Source: Clostridia bacterium
GTDB lineage: Bacteria > Bacillota > Clostridia > Oscillospirales > Acutalibacteraceae
Direction of reading: 5' to 3'
Assembly (NCBI GenBank): GCA_017414705.1
Contig: JAFQKX010000077.1
Coordinates: 1 to 44,413, forward strand
Length of the DNA stretch: 44,413 nt
This document shows, piece by piece, positions 11,301 to 18,720 of the stretch (position 1 is the first letter of the stretch; the number at the start of each line of letters is the position of its first letter). The position numbers and the translations under genes are program-made. Under the pieces are notes generated by a model that made no database searches, was not told the origin of the DNA, and saw only the letters and a program-made list of their open reading frames with translations.

Positions 11301-11670
11301 CCAGAGAAAGCATTGAGGCAATGAAAGAATCGCTGCCGCAATGACGGCGGTAGACCGTCATACGGTCGGCACATTGCTTGATGGCATTGCGCATGACGAC
11401 GGCACGACCGCCCTCGTCCAAATGAGAAACGGCGCATCCGCCGTAGGTACGAAACAGCAGCTCGCACAAACGCGAAAAGCCCATGGTCTCTACCGATACG
11501 GTACCCGCGGCACCCAGCAGAGAGAGCATGGCTTTTTCGGTCTCAAACGAATACTGATCCGGCACCAAAAACAAGATCCCCTCTTCCCCGCTTTGGGCAC
11601 GCTGCGCCAACAAATCGCGCAGATAATGCGTCTTTCCGCTGCCGGCGCGGCCAAGGATCAAATGCAGCAT
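8302..11670 (-). CDS. addB: ATP-dependent nuclease subunit B (AddB)
   Basis: AddB is the partner of AddA in double-strand-break resection and Chi recognition. The 1122 residues begin MLHLILGRAGSGKTHYL, with a Walker A motif. The C-terminal nuclease contains VRIIDYKTGLKNL. The four cysteines expected for the AddB iron-sulfur staple are present: one in FFTCPFRYFCGYG and the C-terminal group GCEYCDYRAVC. The ATG at 11670 is preferred over an in-frame GTG at 11679, because that GTG is part of the AGAGGTGA ribosome site. The gene is followed directly by addA. Confidence 0.95.
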   Translation of the reverse strand: MLHLILGRAGSGKTHYLRDLLAQRAQSGEEGILFLVPDQYSFETEKAMLSLLGAAGTVSVETMGFSRLCELLFRTYGGCAVSHLDEGGRAVVMRNAIKQCADRMTVYRRHCGSDSFIASMLSLATECKRSAVTPEQLRAAAADAQPALQAKAQELSLLLGAYDALLGDTAADPQDDLTRACELLRSHSFFQGRTVALDSFKGFTGQQFCLLEQILSQAQEVYITLSCDSIEDRYSGVDLFSNVSATARRLLQMAAQNGVGVAPIVHLDTPHRYQSEALRFVESGILRPTAPQSTQETQGVELWKAPDLRRQAQLAAQRILSLVRDQGLRYQEIAVITRDSLHAKEVAAVLKRYRIPCFSDQRVALDQTALVRFCLSMLSFVSNRRPDALFAALRCGFSPVEYDDIAAAQDYMHLWELGKESWHREWDQNPAGFAPELRERDAQKLQKLNEIRQQMVAFFTPYVNALSGNGTGLTYSKALYDALKTTQIPQAVTATADKLREQGDANAAQTAIDTWGAVMQLLDQLAVALPEEITLQEYREVFELISTTATVGSVPQGIDEVTVGTAERMRPAAPRAVVIVGANQGIFPAVCKETGLLTLREREVLSARGLALPDHVKEGTVEEDFLAYTAVCSASEQLMVIYGETAPDGTVAYPSRIVTDLKTILPALKEHSFSDLQQRAAALQTDAAKEWICTPAVGVQAYAANRQTVLGQSVRLALQKDGHEQLLSPVESSVHGLPSALSETAAQRLYAGDLRLSPTAVENFFTCPFRYFCGYGLSVRRSVSASLDAQQRGTLVHYVFEKLISERGSKAFAALTSQQREQEIDRLLQEYLQKAMGGVQGKSLRFYRDLADTRSMLHNVSDHMAQELAISKFETSDCELEISDSMSAAVPPMHLPLPDGSTLSVSGIVDRVDIFRQNDNAYVRIIDYKTGLKNLRAGDVYEGLSLQMLCYLFALRRGAAEYFDAKQVIPAGLLYLPARKETVAVPYGADDQAVRREHCKQLRMNGLLLDDSVVLNALGGLAAEEFLPVSYTSMGKLRKSDTVVGRAVMQALEQRIETLLTDMGRQIKGGNIAVDPLDGAEHTGCEYCDYRAVCTIRSDRPHRKTASRKFAQLTETEESCHG

Positions 11671-11700
11671 TTCTTTCACCTCTTTTGAAATGATACCTAC

Positions 11701-11728
11701 ATTATATCAAATTTTTTGGATTTGTACA
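11701..11728 (-). promoter_or_regulatory. Promoter of addBA
   Basis: Minus-strand -35 TGTACA (11723-11728) and -10 TATAAT (11701-11706), spacing 16, lie about 30 bases upstream of the addB start. Confidence 0.65.
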
Positions 11729-11740
11729 GAGTTTGCAAAC

Positions 11741-11776
11741 AAAAACCTCCCGCAGATGACTCTGCAAGAGGTTTTA
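11741..11776 (-). terminator. Terminator after spoIIR
   Basis: On the minus strand a long stem (AAAACCTCTTGCAGA against TCTGCGGGAGGTTTT, with two mismatched or wobble positions) closes a 4-base loop and ends in a T-rich run. It separates spoIIR from the addBA promoter. Confidence 0.8.
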
Positions 11777-11817
11777 AGTCCCATGATCGGGACAGTTATT
11801 CGTTCTTTCTTGATGTC

Positions 11818-12432
11818 TTATCGATTTTTCCACCAATCGCGCAGCTGATAATACCATTCCACCACGCGAAAGCCGACCTGATACGTGATCTCGTCCTCGT
11901 AGACCAGCTCTCCGTTTTCTCCAAACGACGATGCGGTAACGCTTTGGCTGGCGGCGGGAATACACACCGACGGAAACAGGACGCACCACCAATTCTGCCC
12001 CTTGCCGCCGTCCAGCTCGATCACAAGCGATTCATACACCCCTGCGGGCAAGGTAAGCTCGCCGTAGGTGCGAGTGGGAAAGGAGGTTTCCTCCAGCCGC
12101 ACGGCAACCGTTTGGTCGCTGCCTCTCTTATGCAACTCGTCGCAGCAGAGAGCTTGAATCTCGTCCAAATGATCGTAGAGCACCGCGGCGGCCTGCTCGT
12201 GGGTACGGCATTGCTCAAACCAAAGCGGACTGTCGGCCAGCAAACGGTCCCGCACGCCGATCTTGAGCGCCTGATCCTCAGGGGAATCGGAGGCGGCACG
12301 GATATGAAGGCGCAGCACCTGCTCGCGCACCGTTTGGCACTTGGATTCAAAAGAATAAAAAAATCCCACGCAGCCCACCAGCAAGAGCACTGCACAGACG
12401 AGGGAAATGCGTTTTAAGGTTGCTTGCGGCAT
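11818..12432 (-). CDS. spoIIR: Stage II sporulation protein R (SpoIIR)
   Basis: SpoIIR is the forespore-made secreted signal that activates SpoIIGA, which processes pro-sigma-E in the mother cell. The 204-residue protein has an N-terminal hydrophobic export segment (about residues 8-24). The family block VLRLHIRAASDSPEDQALKIGVRDRLL follows, then PAGVYESLVIELDGGKGQNWWCVLFPSVC. It shows that the organism belongs to an endospore-forming lineage. The ATG at 12432 was chosen. An in-frame TTG at 12438 lies closer to the AAAGGA ribosome site and cannot be excluded. The start region sits inside a large inverted repeat, listed separately. Confidence 0.93.
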   Translation of the reverse strand: MPQATLKRISLVCAVLLLVGCVGFFYSFESKCQTVREQVLRLHIRAASDSPEDQALKIGVRDRLLADSPLWFEQCRTHEQAAAVLYDHLDEIQALCCDELHKRGSDQTVAVRLEETSFPTRTYGELTLPAGVYESLVIELDGGKGQNWWCVLFPSVCIPAASQSVTASSFGENGELVYEDEITYQVGFRVVEWYYQLRDWWKNR

Positions 12433-12478
12433 AAACAAAACCGTCCTTTCGCTGTTGTTATGGACGGTTTTGCAAGCA
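12421..12478 (-). promoter_or_regulatory. Nested inverted repeat enclosing the spoIIR start, between ispE and spoIIR
   Basis: CAAAACCGTCC (12436-12446) is perfectly complementary to GGACGGTTTTG (12462-12472), with a 15-base loop. An outer pair TGCTTGC (12421-12427) and GCAAGCA (12472-12478) nests around it. In the minus-strand RNA the 3' arm contains the spoIIR AAAGGACGG ribosome site, and the spoIIR ATG (12430-12432) lies between the two stem segments. It may be the ispE terminator, or a structure that hides the spoIIR ribosome site, or both. Confidence 0.6.
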
Positions 12479-12510
12479 TTTATTCAGGATCGGAAAATTT
12501 TTCCTGTTTT

Positions 12511-13344
12511 TTATTCGGTGGTGGAGCAAAGCCAGGCATCGCGACCCATACGCTCAAGGGCATCCACGCAATCCTGCGCTGCCTGCCAATCCTCAAACAA
12601 GCCGTAGACGCTGGGACCCGAGCCGGTCAGGTTGACGCCGATGGCGCCGTATTCGCGCATGAGCTGCATATTTTCGGTGCTCGGTGTCTCTTCCCATAAC
12701 GGCAAAAAGTCGTTGGAGAGTGCTTCAGCGACCTCCCACACGGTATCGGCCGAAAGGATACGGGTATCGGCGGCAGGCGTGTCGCCGTTTTGGGCGCGCA
12801 GCTCATCCAATTTCCGGTACATCCCGCCGGTGGATGGCTTTTGCCCGGTGCGGGCGATGACCACCGCCGTGACCGGTAAGGCATCCAGTTGCGTGACCTT
12901 CTCACCTTTTCCCTCGCAAAGCGCCAAACCTCCCTCGATACAAAACGGAACGTCGGCACCGATCTCGGCCGCCAACTCGCGCAATCTCTGATAATCCAGA
13001 CCTGCATCATACAGATCGTTCAGACCACACAAAACAGCCGCAGCATCGGCGCTGCCACCTCCGAGACCTGCCGCGACGGGAATACATTTGTCGATCTCGA
13101 TGGCAACGCCGCCTTGGATGCCGGTGTGTTTAAAAAAGGCGTTGGCGGCGCGGAAGGCAATATTATCGGACGGATCGATCTCGCTGCTGTCGCACGCGAC
13201 CAAAATCTCGGGATCCTTTTGCAGACGAATGACATCGCACAGCGACACAGTCTGCATAACCGAATGCAGGTCGTGGCAGCCGTCCTCACGGCGGTCCAGA
13301 ATACTTAAGGTCAGATTCAATTTGGCGTAGGCACGTACGATCAT
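12511..13344 (-). CDS. ispE: 4-(cytidine 5'-diphospho)-2-C-methyl-D-erythritol kinase (IspE)
   Basis: IspE is a cytoplasmic GHMP kinase that phosphorylates CDP-methylerythritol in the MEP isoprenoid pathway. The 277 residues start MIVRAYAKLNLTLSILDRREDGCHDLHSVMQTV, the standard IspE opening. The ATP-binding GHMP loop PVAAGLGGGSADAAAVL follows, then the C-terminal TGSGPSVYGLF block. The ATG at 13344 has AAGGAG upstream. The gene is divergent from the ACT-domain gene and lies upstream of spoIIR. The length is normal and the motifs are intact. Confidence 0.96.
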   Translation of the reverse strand: MIVRAYAKLNLTLSILDRREDGCHDLHSVMQTVSLCDVIRLQKDPEILVACDSSEIDPSDNIAFRAANAFFKHTGIQGGVAIEIDKCIPVAAGLGGGSADAAAVLCGLNDLYDAGLDYQRLRELAAEIGADVPFCIEGGLALCEGKGEKVTQLDALPVTAVVIARTGQKPSTGGMYRKLDELRAQNGDTPAADTRILSADTVWEVAEALSNDFLPLWEETPSTENMQLMREYGAIGVNLTGSGPSVYGLFEDWQAAQDCVDALERMGRDAWLCSTTE

Positions 13345-13380
13345 ACGGCGGACTCCTTTACAAACGAGGTAATTTTCTTT

Positions 13381-13408
13381 ATGATACCACATTTTTTGCA
13401 TCCTGCAA
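13381..13408 (-). promoter_or_regulatory. Promoter of ispE
   Basis: Minus-strand -35 TTGCAG (13403-13408) and -10 TATCAT (13381-13386), spacing 16, lie 36 bases upstream of the ispE ATG. Confidence 0.6.
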
Positions 13409-13460
13409 AGAGATTTTTTTGATTTTGGGGAATTTGCGGGTAGATTTTTGGAGATATCTT

Positions 13461-13469
13461 TGGTATAAT
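13461..13469 (+). promoter_or_regulatory. Extended -10 promoter of the ACT/UPF0210 unit
   Basis: TGGTATAAT is an extended -10 with a perfect TATAAT (13464-13469), about 34 bases before the ACT-protein ATG. No good -35 is visible at 16-18 bases. Confidence 0.6.
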
Positions 13470-13502
13470 GTGGTGGAACTTTTAAAAGGGAGATCGATAA
13501 AC

Positions 13503-13772
13503 ATGAAAGTAATCATTTCCGTATTGGGTAAGGACACGGTTGGTATCCTTGCAAAGGCCTCCGGCGTTTGTGCTGACTGCAACGCCAACATCCTCGAGGT
13601 TGCACAAAACGTTTTGGGCGACGTGTTTGCCATGACCATGATCGCTGATATCGACAAGCTGTCGGTCTCGTTTGACGAGCTGTCCGACCGTCTCAACGCC
13701 ATGGCGGAAGAAATGGGACTGTCGGTGCGCGTGATGCACGAAGATATTTTCAATTCCATGCACCGTATTTAA
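13503..13772 (+). CDS. ACT domain-containing protein (UPF0237 family)
   Basis: A stand-alone 89-residue ACT domain starting MKVIISVLGKDTVGILAK, with the family's later blocks NILEVAQNVLGDVFAMTMIAD and LGLSVRVMHEDIFNSMHRI-like C-terminal residues. UPF0237 members are small ligand-binding regulators related to GcvR; the ligand of this one is unknown. The start was set at the ATG with AAAGGGAG about 9 bases upstream. It is followed 12 bases later by the UPF0210 protein, a pairing conserved across Firmicutes, so it may be a regulatory partner of that protein. Confidence 0.9.
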   Translation: MKVIISVLGKDTVGILAKASGVCADCNANILEVAQNVLGDVFAMTMIADIDKLSVSFDELSDRLNAMAEEMGLSVRVMHEDIFNSMHRI

Positions 13773-13784
13773 CAGGAGATTGCC

Positions 13785-15143
13785 ATGCTGAACATAGGAG
13801 ATATTCAGGAAACCATTACCATGATCCAGGACGAGCACCTGGACATCCGCACCGTCACTATGGGCATCTCGTTGCTGGACTGCATTGACGATGACATCAA
13901 CAAGGCCTGCGACAAGGTGTATGAAAAGATCGCGCGCTACGCCGAGCGGCTGGTGCCGGAGTGCGAAAGCATCGAAAAGCGCTACGGCATTCCCATCATC
14001 AACAAGCGCATTGCCGTCACCCCCATTGCCATGCTGGCATCTGCCTGCCCCACCAGCAACCCGGTGCATTTTGCACATGCGCTGGAGCGTGCTTCCCGCA
14101 CGGTGGGCGTCAATTTTATCGGCGGTTATTCCGCGTTGGTCAATAAGGGCTTTTCGGCGGGCGACTACGCCTTGATCGAAAGCATTCCGCAGGCACTGGC
14201 CGAAACCGAGCATCTTTGCTCGAGCGTTAACATCGGTTCTACCAAATCCGGCATTAACCTGGATGCGGTGGCAAAGATGGGCGGCGTCATCCGCAAGGCC
14301 GCCGAATTGACGGCAGATCGCAACTGCATCGGTGCCGCAAAGCTTGTGGTATTCTGCAACGCGCCTGAGGACAACCCGTTTATGGCGGGTGCGTTCCACG
14401 GAACCGGTGAGCCCGACTGCGTCATCAACGTCGGTGTTTCGGGTCCCGGCGTTGTGGCGGCGGCACTCAAAAAGGCCGGCGACTGCAACATTACCGAGGT
14501 TGCCGATACCATCAAGCGCACGGCATTCAAAATCACCCGCATGGGACAGCTGGTAGCGCAGGAGGCCTCCCGCCGCTTGTGCGTGCCGTTCGGCATCGTT
14601 GACCTGAGCCTTGCCCCCACGCCTGCCGTGGGCGACTCGGTAGCACATATTCTGGAGACCATGGGATTGGAGCATTGCGGCGCTGCCGGCACCACCGCCT
14701 GTCTGGCGCTGCTCAACGACGCAGTCAAAAAGGGCGGCGTGATGGCATCGTCGCACGTAGGCGGTCTGTCGGGCGCTTTCATTCCCGTTTCCGAGGACGC
14801 CGGCATGATCGACGCCGCCAGAAACGGCCATTTGTGCATCGAAAAGCTGGAAGCTATGACGGCGGTCTGCTCGGTGGGTCTGGATATGATCGTCATTCCC
14901 GGCGATACGTCTGCCGAGATTATTTCCGCTATTATCGCCGACGAAGCTGCCATCGGTATGATCAACTCCAAGACCACGGCGGTACGACTGATCCCCGCCA
15001 TTGGAAAATCGGTGGGCGACGAGCTGGAATTCGGCGGTCTGTTGGGCAGCGGCCCCGTCATGCCGGTCAACACGGCTTCTCCCGCACGGTTTATTCACCG
15101 CGGCGGACAGATCCCCGCACCCATCCAAAGTCTCAAAAACTAA
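13785..15143 (+). CDS. UPF0210/DUF711 (PFL-fold) family protein
   Basis: 452 residues beginning [15 protein letters not shown], with the conserved family segments [61 protein letters not shown] and the C-terminal [21 protein letters not shown]. The family has a fold related to pyruvate formate-lyase, but no glycyl-radical motif is visible here and no activase is adjacent, so it should not be called a radical enzyme. Its function is unknown. It is cotranscribed with the ACT-domain protein 12 bases upstream. A strong terminator follows. Confidence 0.9.
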   Translation: MLNIGDIQETITMIQDEHLDIRTVTMGISLLDCIDDDINKACDKVYEKIARYAERLVPECESIEKRYGIPIINKRIAVTPIAMLASACPTSNPVHFAHALERASRTVGVNFIGGYSALVNKGFSAGDYALIESIPQALAETEHLCSSVNIGSTKSGINLDAVAKMGGVIRKAAELTADRNCIGAAKLVVFCNAPEDNPFMAGAFHGTGEPDCVINVGVSGPGVVAAALKKAGDCNITEVADTIKRTAFKITRMGQLVAQEASRRLCVPFGIVDLSLAPTPAVGDSVAHILETMGLEHCGAAGTTACLALLNDAVKKGGVMASSHVGGLSGAFIPVSEDAGMIDAARNGHLCIEKLEAMTAVCSVGLDMIVIPGDTSAEIISAIIADEAAIGMINSKTTAVRLIPAIGKSVGDELEFGGLLGSGPVMPVNTASPARFIHRGGQIPAPIQSLKN

Positions 15144-15150
15144 GTTTTTC

Positions 15151-15179
15151 CCGCATACCGATTCGGTATGCGGCTTTTT
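15151..15179 (+). terminator. Terminator after the UPF0210 gene
   Basis: An 11-bp perfect stem (CCGCATACCGA/TCGGTATGCGG) with a one-base centre, in practice a shorter stem with a small loop, is followed by CTTTTT. Confidence 0.85.
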
Positions 15180-15219
15180 GTATTCTAAAACAAGACGTGA
15201 ATTATTTTTATTATCTATA

Positions 15220-15248
15220 TTGACAAAAATCGGGGGCTGTAGTATACT
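15220..15248 (+). promoter_or_regulatory. Promoter of the MBOAT/DHHW operon
   Basis: TTGACA (15220-15225) and TATACT (15243-15248) with 17-base spacing form a near-consensus housekeeping promoter, 36 bases upstream of the MBOAT ATG. Confidence 0.85.
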
Positions 15249-15284
15249 TAATTTTGGTTATTTTGAGGAAAGGGGTTGAATCGT

Positions 15285-16775
15285 ATGCTATTTAGTTCCA
15301 TGCTGTTTTTGTGGATCTTTTTATCATCGGTTCTGGTGTTAAACGCGATTCTGAGCTTTGTGCCGTTTAAGACCGAAAAAATGCGCATTACCGCGAAAAA
15401 TGCGGTACTTCTGATTGCCAGTCTTACGTTCTATGCGTGGGGCGGCATTTACTATCTGCTGATCATGCTGTCCTCCATCACCATCAACTATATCGGAGGA
15501 TTTTTGCTGGTTAAGGCAAGCAAGACGCCAAAGGCAAAAAAGCTTTGGCTGGCGTTGATTGTGACGCTCAATCTCGCCATTCTGTTCTTCTTTAAATATT
15601 TCAACATGCTGGTGGTCATCATCGAGTCGCTGATGAATACCTCGCAGGGCGTGGGATCCATGTTCGAATCCATGATCTCCATGGAAGGCACGGGTGCCTT
15701 GGGAATGCCCAACATCGTGCTGCCCATCGGCATTTCGTTCTTCACCTTCCAGGCTATGTCCTACGTGATCGACGTGTACCGCGGCAACGCAAATCTGCAA
15801 AAGAGCATTGTGGATTTTGCCTTGTACGTATCGCTGTTCCCGCAGCTCATTGCGGGTCCCATCGTGCGCTACAGCGACGTAGAGCTGCAGTTACATAACC
15901 GCACCGAGTCGTTGAACCTGTTCGTTTCGGGTCAAAAGCGCTTCTGCTACGGCTTGGGCAAAAAGGTACTGCTTGCCAACACCTTTGCCAAGGTCGCCGA
16001 CGATGTTTGGGCATTGGAGACCAACGAAATGGGCACTGCGGTAGCGTGGCTGGGACTGCTGTGCTACACGCTTCAGATCTATTACGATTTCTCGGGTTAT
16101 TCGGATATGGCCATCGGCTTGGGCCGTATGTTCGGTTTCTCCTTCAAGGAAAACTTCAATTATCCGTACACCTCGTTGTCCGTCAAGGAATTTTGGAGCA
16201 GATGGCACATCTCTCTGTCCTCCTGGTTCAAGGAGTACGTTTACATCCCGCTGGGCGGCAACCGAAAAGGTCTGCCGCGTCAGATGCTGAATCTGCTGAT
16301 TGTTTGGTTTTTGACCGGTCTTTGGCATGGTGCCAACTTTACCTTCATTGCGTGGGGTCTGTTCTACGTAGCTCTGCAGATTATTGAACGTTTGTTCCTG
16401 AAAAAGCTGCTGGATAAAAACCCCGTCAAAATTCTCAATTGGCTCTACACCATTTTAGCCGTTATGATCGCCTGGGTATATTTCCGCTCCGACAATATCT
16501 GGCAGGCAAACGAATATATTGTGCAATTATTCAATTTCTCCTCTACCCACAACAGCATTCTGTCCTTCCTTTCCATGAAGACCATTATTGCTCTGCTGAT
16601 CGCAATCCCCTGCGTGGGATTCGTACAACGCCCGCTCAAGAAGGTCTATGAAAAGGTACAGTACAAGGTGCCCGTTATGGCGGTGGATCTGGTGGTGCAG
16701 GTCGCGATCGTGTTCCTTGCCGTTCTTTCACTGATCGGCAGCACCTACAACCCGTTCATTTACTTCCAATTCTGA
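15285..16775 (+). CDS. MBOAT family membrane-bound O-acyltransferase (AlgI/DltB-like)
   Basis: A polytopic membrane protein of 496 residues that moves acyl (probably acetyl) groups across the membrane for O-acylation of a surface polymer. Family marks are the hydrophobic N-terminus, ASLTFYAWGGIYYLLIML, LPIGISFFTFQAMSYVIDVYRG, LFPQLIAGPIVRY, DFSGYSDMAIGLGRMFGF and FWSRWHISLSSWFKEYVYIPLGGNR. The catalytic-His segment is LTGLWHGANFTFIAWG (His near residue 348). The ATG at 15285 is favoured over a TTG three codons upstream, because AGGAAAGGGG is too close to that TTG. It is followed 17 bases later by the DHHW-type partner. The acylated polymer is unknown. Confidence 0.92.
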   Translation: MLFSSMLFLWIFLSSVLVLNAILSFVPFKTEKMRITAKNAVLLIASLTFYAWGGIYYLLIMLSSITINYIGGFLLVKASKTPKAKKLWLALIVTLNLAILFFFKYFNMLVVIIESLMNTSQGVGSMFESMISMEGTGALGMPNIVLPIGISFFTFQAMSYVIDVYRGNANLQKSIVDFALYVSLFPQLIAGPIVRYSDVELQLHNRTESLNLFVSGQKRFCYGLGKKVLLANTFAKVADDVWALETNEMGTAVAWLGLLCYTLQIYYDFSGYSDMAIGLGRMFGFSFKENFNYPYTSLSVKEFWSRWHISLSSWFKEYVYIPLGGNRKGLPRQMLNLLIVWFLTGLWHGANFTFIAWGLFYVALQIIERLFLKKLLDKNPVKILNWLYTILAVMIAWVYFRSDNIWQANEYIVQLFNFSSTHNSILSFLSMKTIIALLIAIPCVGFVQRPLKKVYEKVQYKVPVMAVDLVVQVAIVFLAVLSLIGSTYNPFIYFQF

Positions 16776-16792
16776 TGCGTGAATGAGGTGAT

Positions 16793-18646
16793 ATGATGGA
16801 AAACAATAATACCGTTGTCTATACCGATGAAGCAATGGAACGCGCAAAAAACATCAACCGCAAATTTGCGGTGGTTTCCGTCTGTGTGTTTTTGTCGCTG
16901 ATCCTGCTGCCGTCGATCGTTTGGGGAATTTTATCCCTTGCCGCGCCCGGATTGGTCAAAAAACTGGATTTTGACACCGGTGAAAACCGCAACAAGGTGC
17001 AGATGCCCGAGACCATTGACGTCTCGACTTTGACCTCCGATCTCGAATCCTATTATAATGACCGCGTTCCCTTCCGTTCGGTGTTGTATTTGTTGCAGAA
17101 AAATATGGAGAACGGGCTGGAGCAGCCGTATACCGACCACATCGTCCCGTTTTTCTCCAAGCTTCTGTACTCAAATCAAACCGATAAGGATCAGGCCAAT
17201 CAGGTTGAAGACAGCGTCAACAACCCGAACTTAGATCTGGATAATCTGTTTGGTAATACAGATTCCTCCGACGTGACTTCTTCTGACGTGACCTCCTCCG
17301 AACCGAAGCCCGAGCTTCCCCCGCTCCCCGAAACCGAGGTGAAAGACGAGGGCGATCAAGAATGTGAGCACGTTTTGGACAAAGGCACGGTTACCAAAAA
17401 AGCCACCTGCCTTGTATTTGGTGAAACCACTTATCGATGCACCAAGTGCGACTATACCAAAATCGAATATTCTCCGAAGGCTGACCACGATGATAAGGTC
17501 ATCAACAAGACTGACGCCACCTGCACCACGGACGGCACGCAGACGGTACAATGTAAAAACTGCAAGCGTGAGAAGACCTCCACCATATCCAAATTGGGAC
17601 ACAAGGAAATCTTCTCGCACACCTCTTTGCCCTCGTTGGATGATTACGGTTATGATCTGTACAAGTGCAAAAATTGCGCAATGCAGTGGAAAAAGAATAT
17701 CAAGAACAAGCTGGTCGATACCTCCTATCTGGCTCCGTTGCTCACGGGCCCTGCTGCCAAGAAAACCATCATCGGACGACGCGATTGGTTGTTCTTCACG
17801 GGCGACGGCGGAATCAACGCCTCCAACAACTGCGTTGATTACTATCGCGGAACCAACATCCTCTCCAATTCGACTATGTCGAGCTACCTCAACACCATGA
17901 ATCAGTTGAAGGCCATCTGCGATCAAAAAGGCATCAAGCTGGTGTTCTGCGTTATGCCCAACAAGGAGCAGGCGTACAGTGAATATATGCCGTATTATCC
18001 GATTTCCAATACGACGAAACGGTGCGTCATCTGGCGCAATTACGTCAAGAATAATTCCACGGTGCCGTTTGTCTATCCGCTTGAAGAGTTGACAACTTAC
18101 AAGCAATATTTCCAAACCTATTATAAGCACGACACCCATTGGAACACCGCCGGCGGCTTCGTCGGTCTGCAGGCCATTTACAAGGCCATCGGACTGCCCA
18201 CCACCGACCTGCGCGATCTGGTTTGGAAAGAAACCGTCAAGCGGGGCGACCAGATGTGGAAAGACCACGCTGTTGGAGACCTGTACAATATTGGTGGATT
18301 GGATAGCAAAAACTATTCCGACAAATACTATGACATCACCTATAAGCCTGAGGTCACAGTCAACGAACAGGTAATCAACACCAGCAACGGACGAATTTGG
18401 TTTACCACCTCGGATTCGCCCAACAAGCAGAAGATCGCCGTTTTGTCCGACTCCTTCAAGGATGCTATGGCACCCTTCATCCCCAAGGACTTTGCGTCTG
18501 CCATGATCACGCACCGCAGCAACTTTGGACGAGCGGATGTACAGGCTGCAGTTAAGGACGCTGACGTGTTGGTCGTTGCCGCAGTAGAGCGTTACGATAC
18601 CGCTATTATCTCCTGTGCACAGCAGTGCATTAATCTGCTGCGATAG
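16793..18646 (+). CDS. DHHW/AlgX-like SGNH-fold surface acetyltransferase partner with inserted Cys-rich repeats
   Basis: 617 residues: a short cytoplasmic end, a membrane anchor (about residues 25-50), and a DHHW/AlgX-type SGNH domain that would complete polymer O-acetylation outside the cell. Catalytic-domain marks are RRDWLFFTGDGG, the HDTHWN motif (near residue 446; the D-x-H-W signature) and AVLSDSFKDAM, which carries the likely nucleophile Ser. The domain is split by an acidic, Ser-rich linker (about residues 155-185) and a Cys-rich segment (about 190-305) with CxxC pairs such as CTKC, CKNC and CKNC plus His residues. That segment looks like two to three small zinc-ribbon-like repeats. 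Two adjacent ATGs (16793, 16796) follow GAGGTG. Confidence 0.87.
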   Translation: MMENNNTVVYTDEAMERAKNINRKFAVVSVCVFLSLILLPSIVWGILSLAAPGLVKKLDFDTGENRNKVQMPETIDVSTLTSDLESYYNDRVPFRSVLYLLQKNMENGLEQPYTDHIVPFFSKLLYSNQTDKDQANQVEDSVNNPNLDLDNLFGNTDSSDVTSSDVTSSEPKPELPPLPETEVKDEGDQECEHVLDKGTVTKKATCLVFGETTYRCTKCDYTKIEYSPKADHDDKVINKTDATCTTDGTQTVQCKNCKREKTSTISKLGHKEIFSHTSLPSLDDYGYDLYKCKNCAMQWKKNIKNKLVDTSYLAPLLTGPAAKKTIIGRRDWLFFTGDGGINASNNCVDYYRGTNILSNSTMSSYLNTMNQLKAICDQKGIKLVFCVMPNKEQAYSEYMPYYPISNTTKRCVIWRNYVKNNSTVPFVYPLEELTTYKQYFQTYYKHDTHWNTAGGFVGLQAIYKAIGLPTTDLRDLVWKETVKRGDQMWKDHAVGDLYNIGGLDSKNYSDKYYDITYKPEVTVNEQVINTSNGRIWFTTSDSPNKQKIAVLSDSFKDAMAPFIPKDFASAMITHRSNFGRADVQAAVKDADVLVVAAVERYDTAIISCAQQCINLLR

Positions 18647-18662
18647 TCACAAACACAGATCA

Positions 18663-18698
18663 AAAAATCCCCTTCTCCTCACGGAAAAGGGGATTTTT
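18663..18698 (+). terminator. Terminator after the DHHW gene
   Basis: A 12-bp stem AAAAATCCCCTT/AAGGGGATTTTT ends in a T run. It works for the plus-strand operon and may also serve the convergent AraC gene that ends at 18721. Confidence 0.85.
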
Positions 18699-18720
18699 AT
18701 GTTGTAAGATGATTTCAAAA

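Noticed and set aside
11677-11679. GTG start for addB
   Set aside because: The GTG is part of the AGAGGTGA ribosome site. The ATG at 11670 is correctly spaced and gives the usual N-terminus.
13482-15128. Minus-strand open frame of about 550 codons opposite the ACT/UPF0210 genes
   Set aside because: It overlaps two recognised genes, is His/Gly/Asp rich without a known fold, and crosses the intergenic gap. It is a compositional shadow.
13785-15143. Calling the UPF0210 protein a pyruvate formate-lyase
   Set aside because: Only the fold is related. No C-terminal glycyl radical motif is visible and no activase is adjacent, so the catalytic name would be misleading.
15276-15284. TTG start for the MBOAT gene three codons upstream
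   Set aside because: The AGGAAAGGGG ribosome site abuts this TTG. The ATG at 15285 has normal spacing.
17240-17330. Short direct repeats encoding SSDVTSSDVTSSE in the DHHW gene, considered as a phase-variable tract
   Set aside because: Only two near-copies of a 15-base unit. The length is a multiple of three, so slippage would not switch the gene off. It is better read as a flexible linker.
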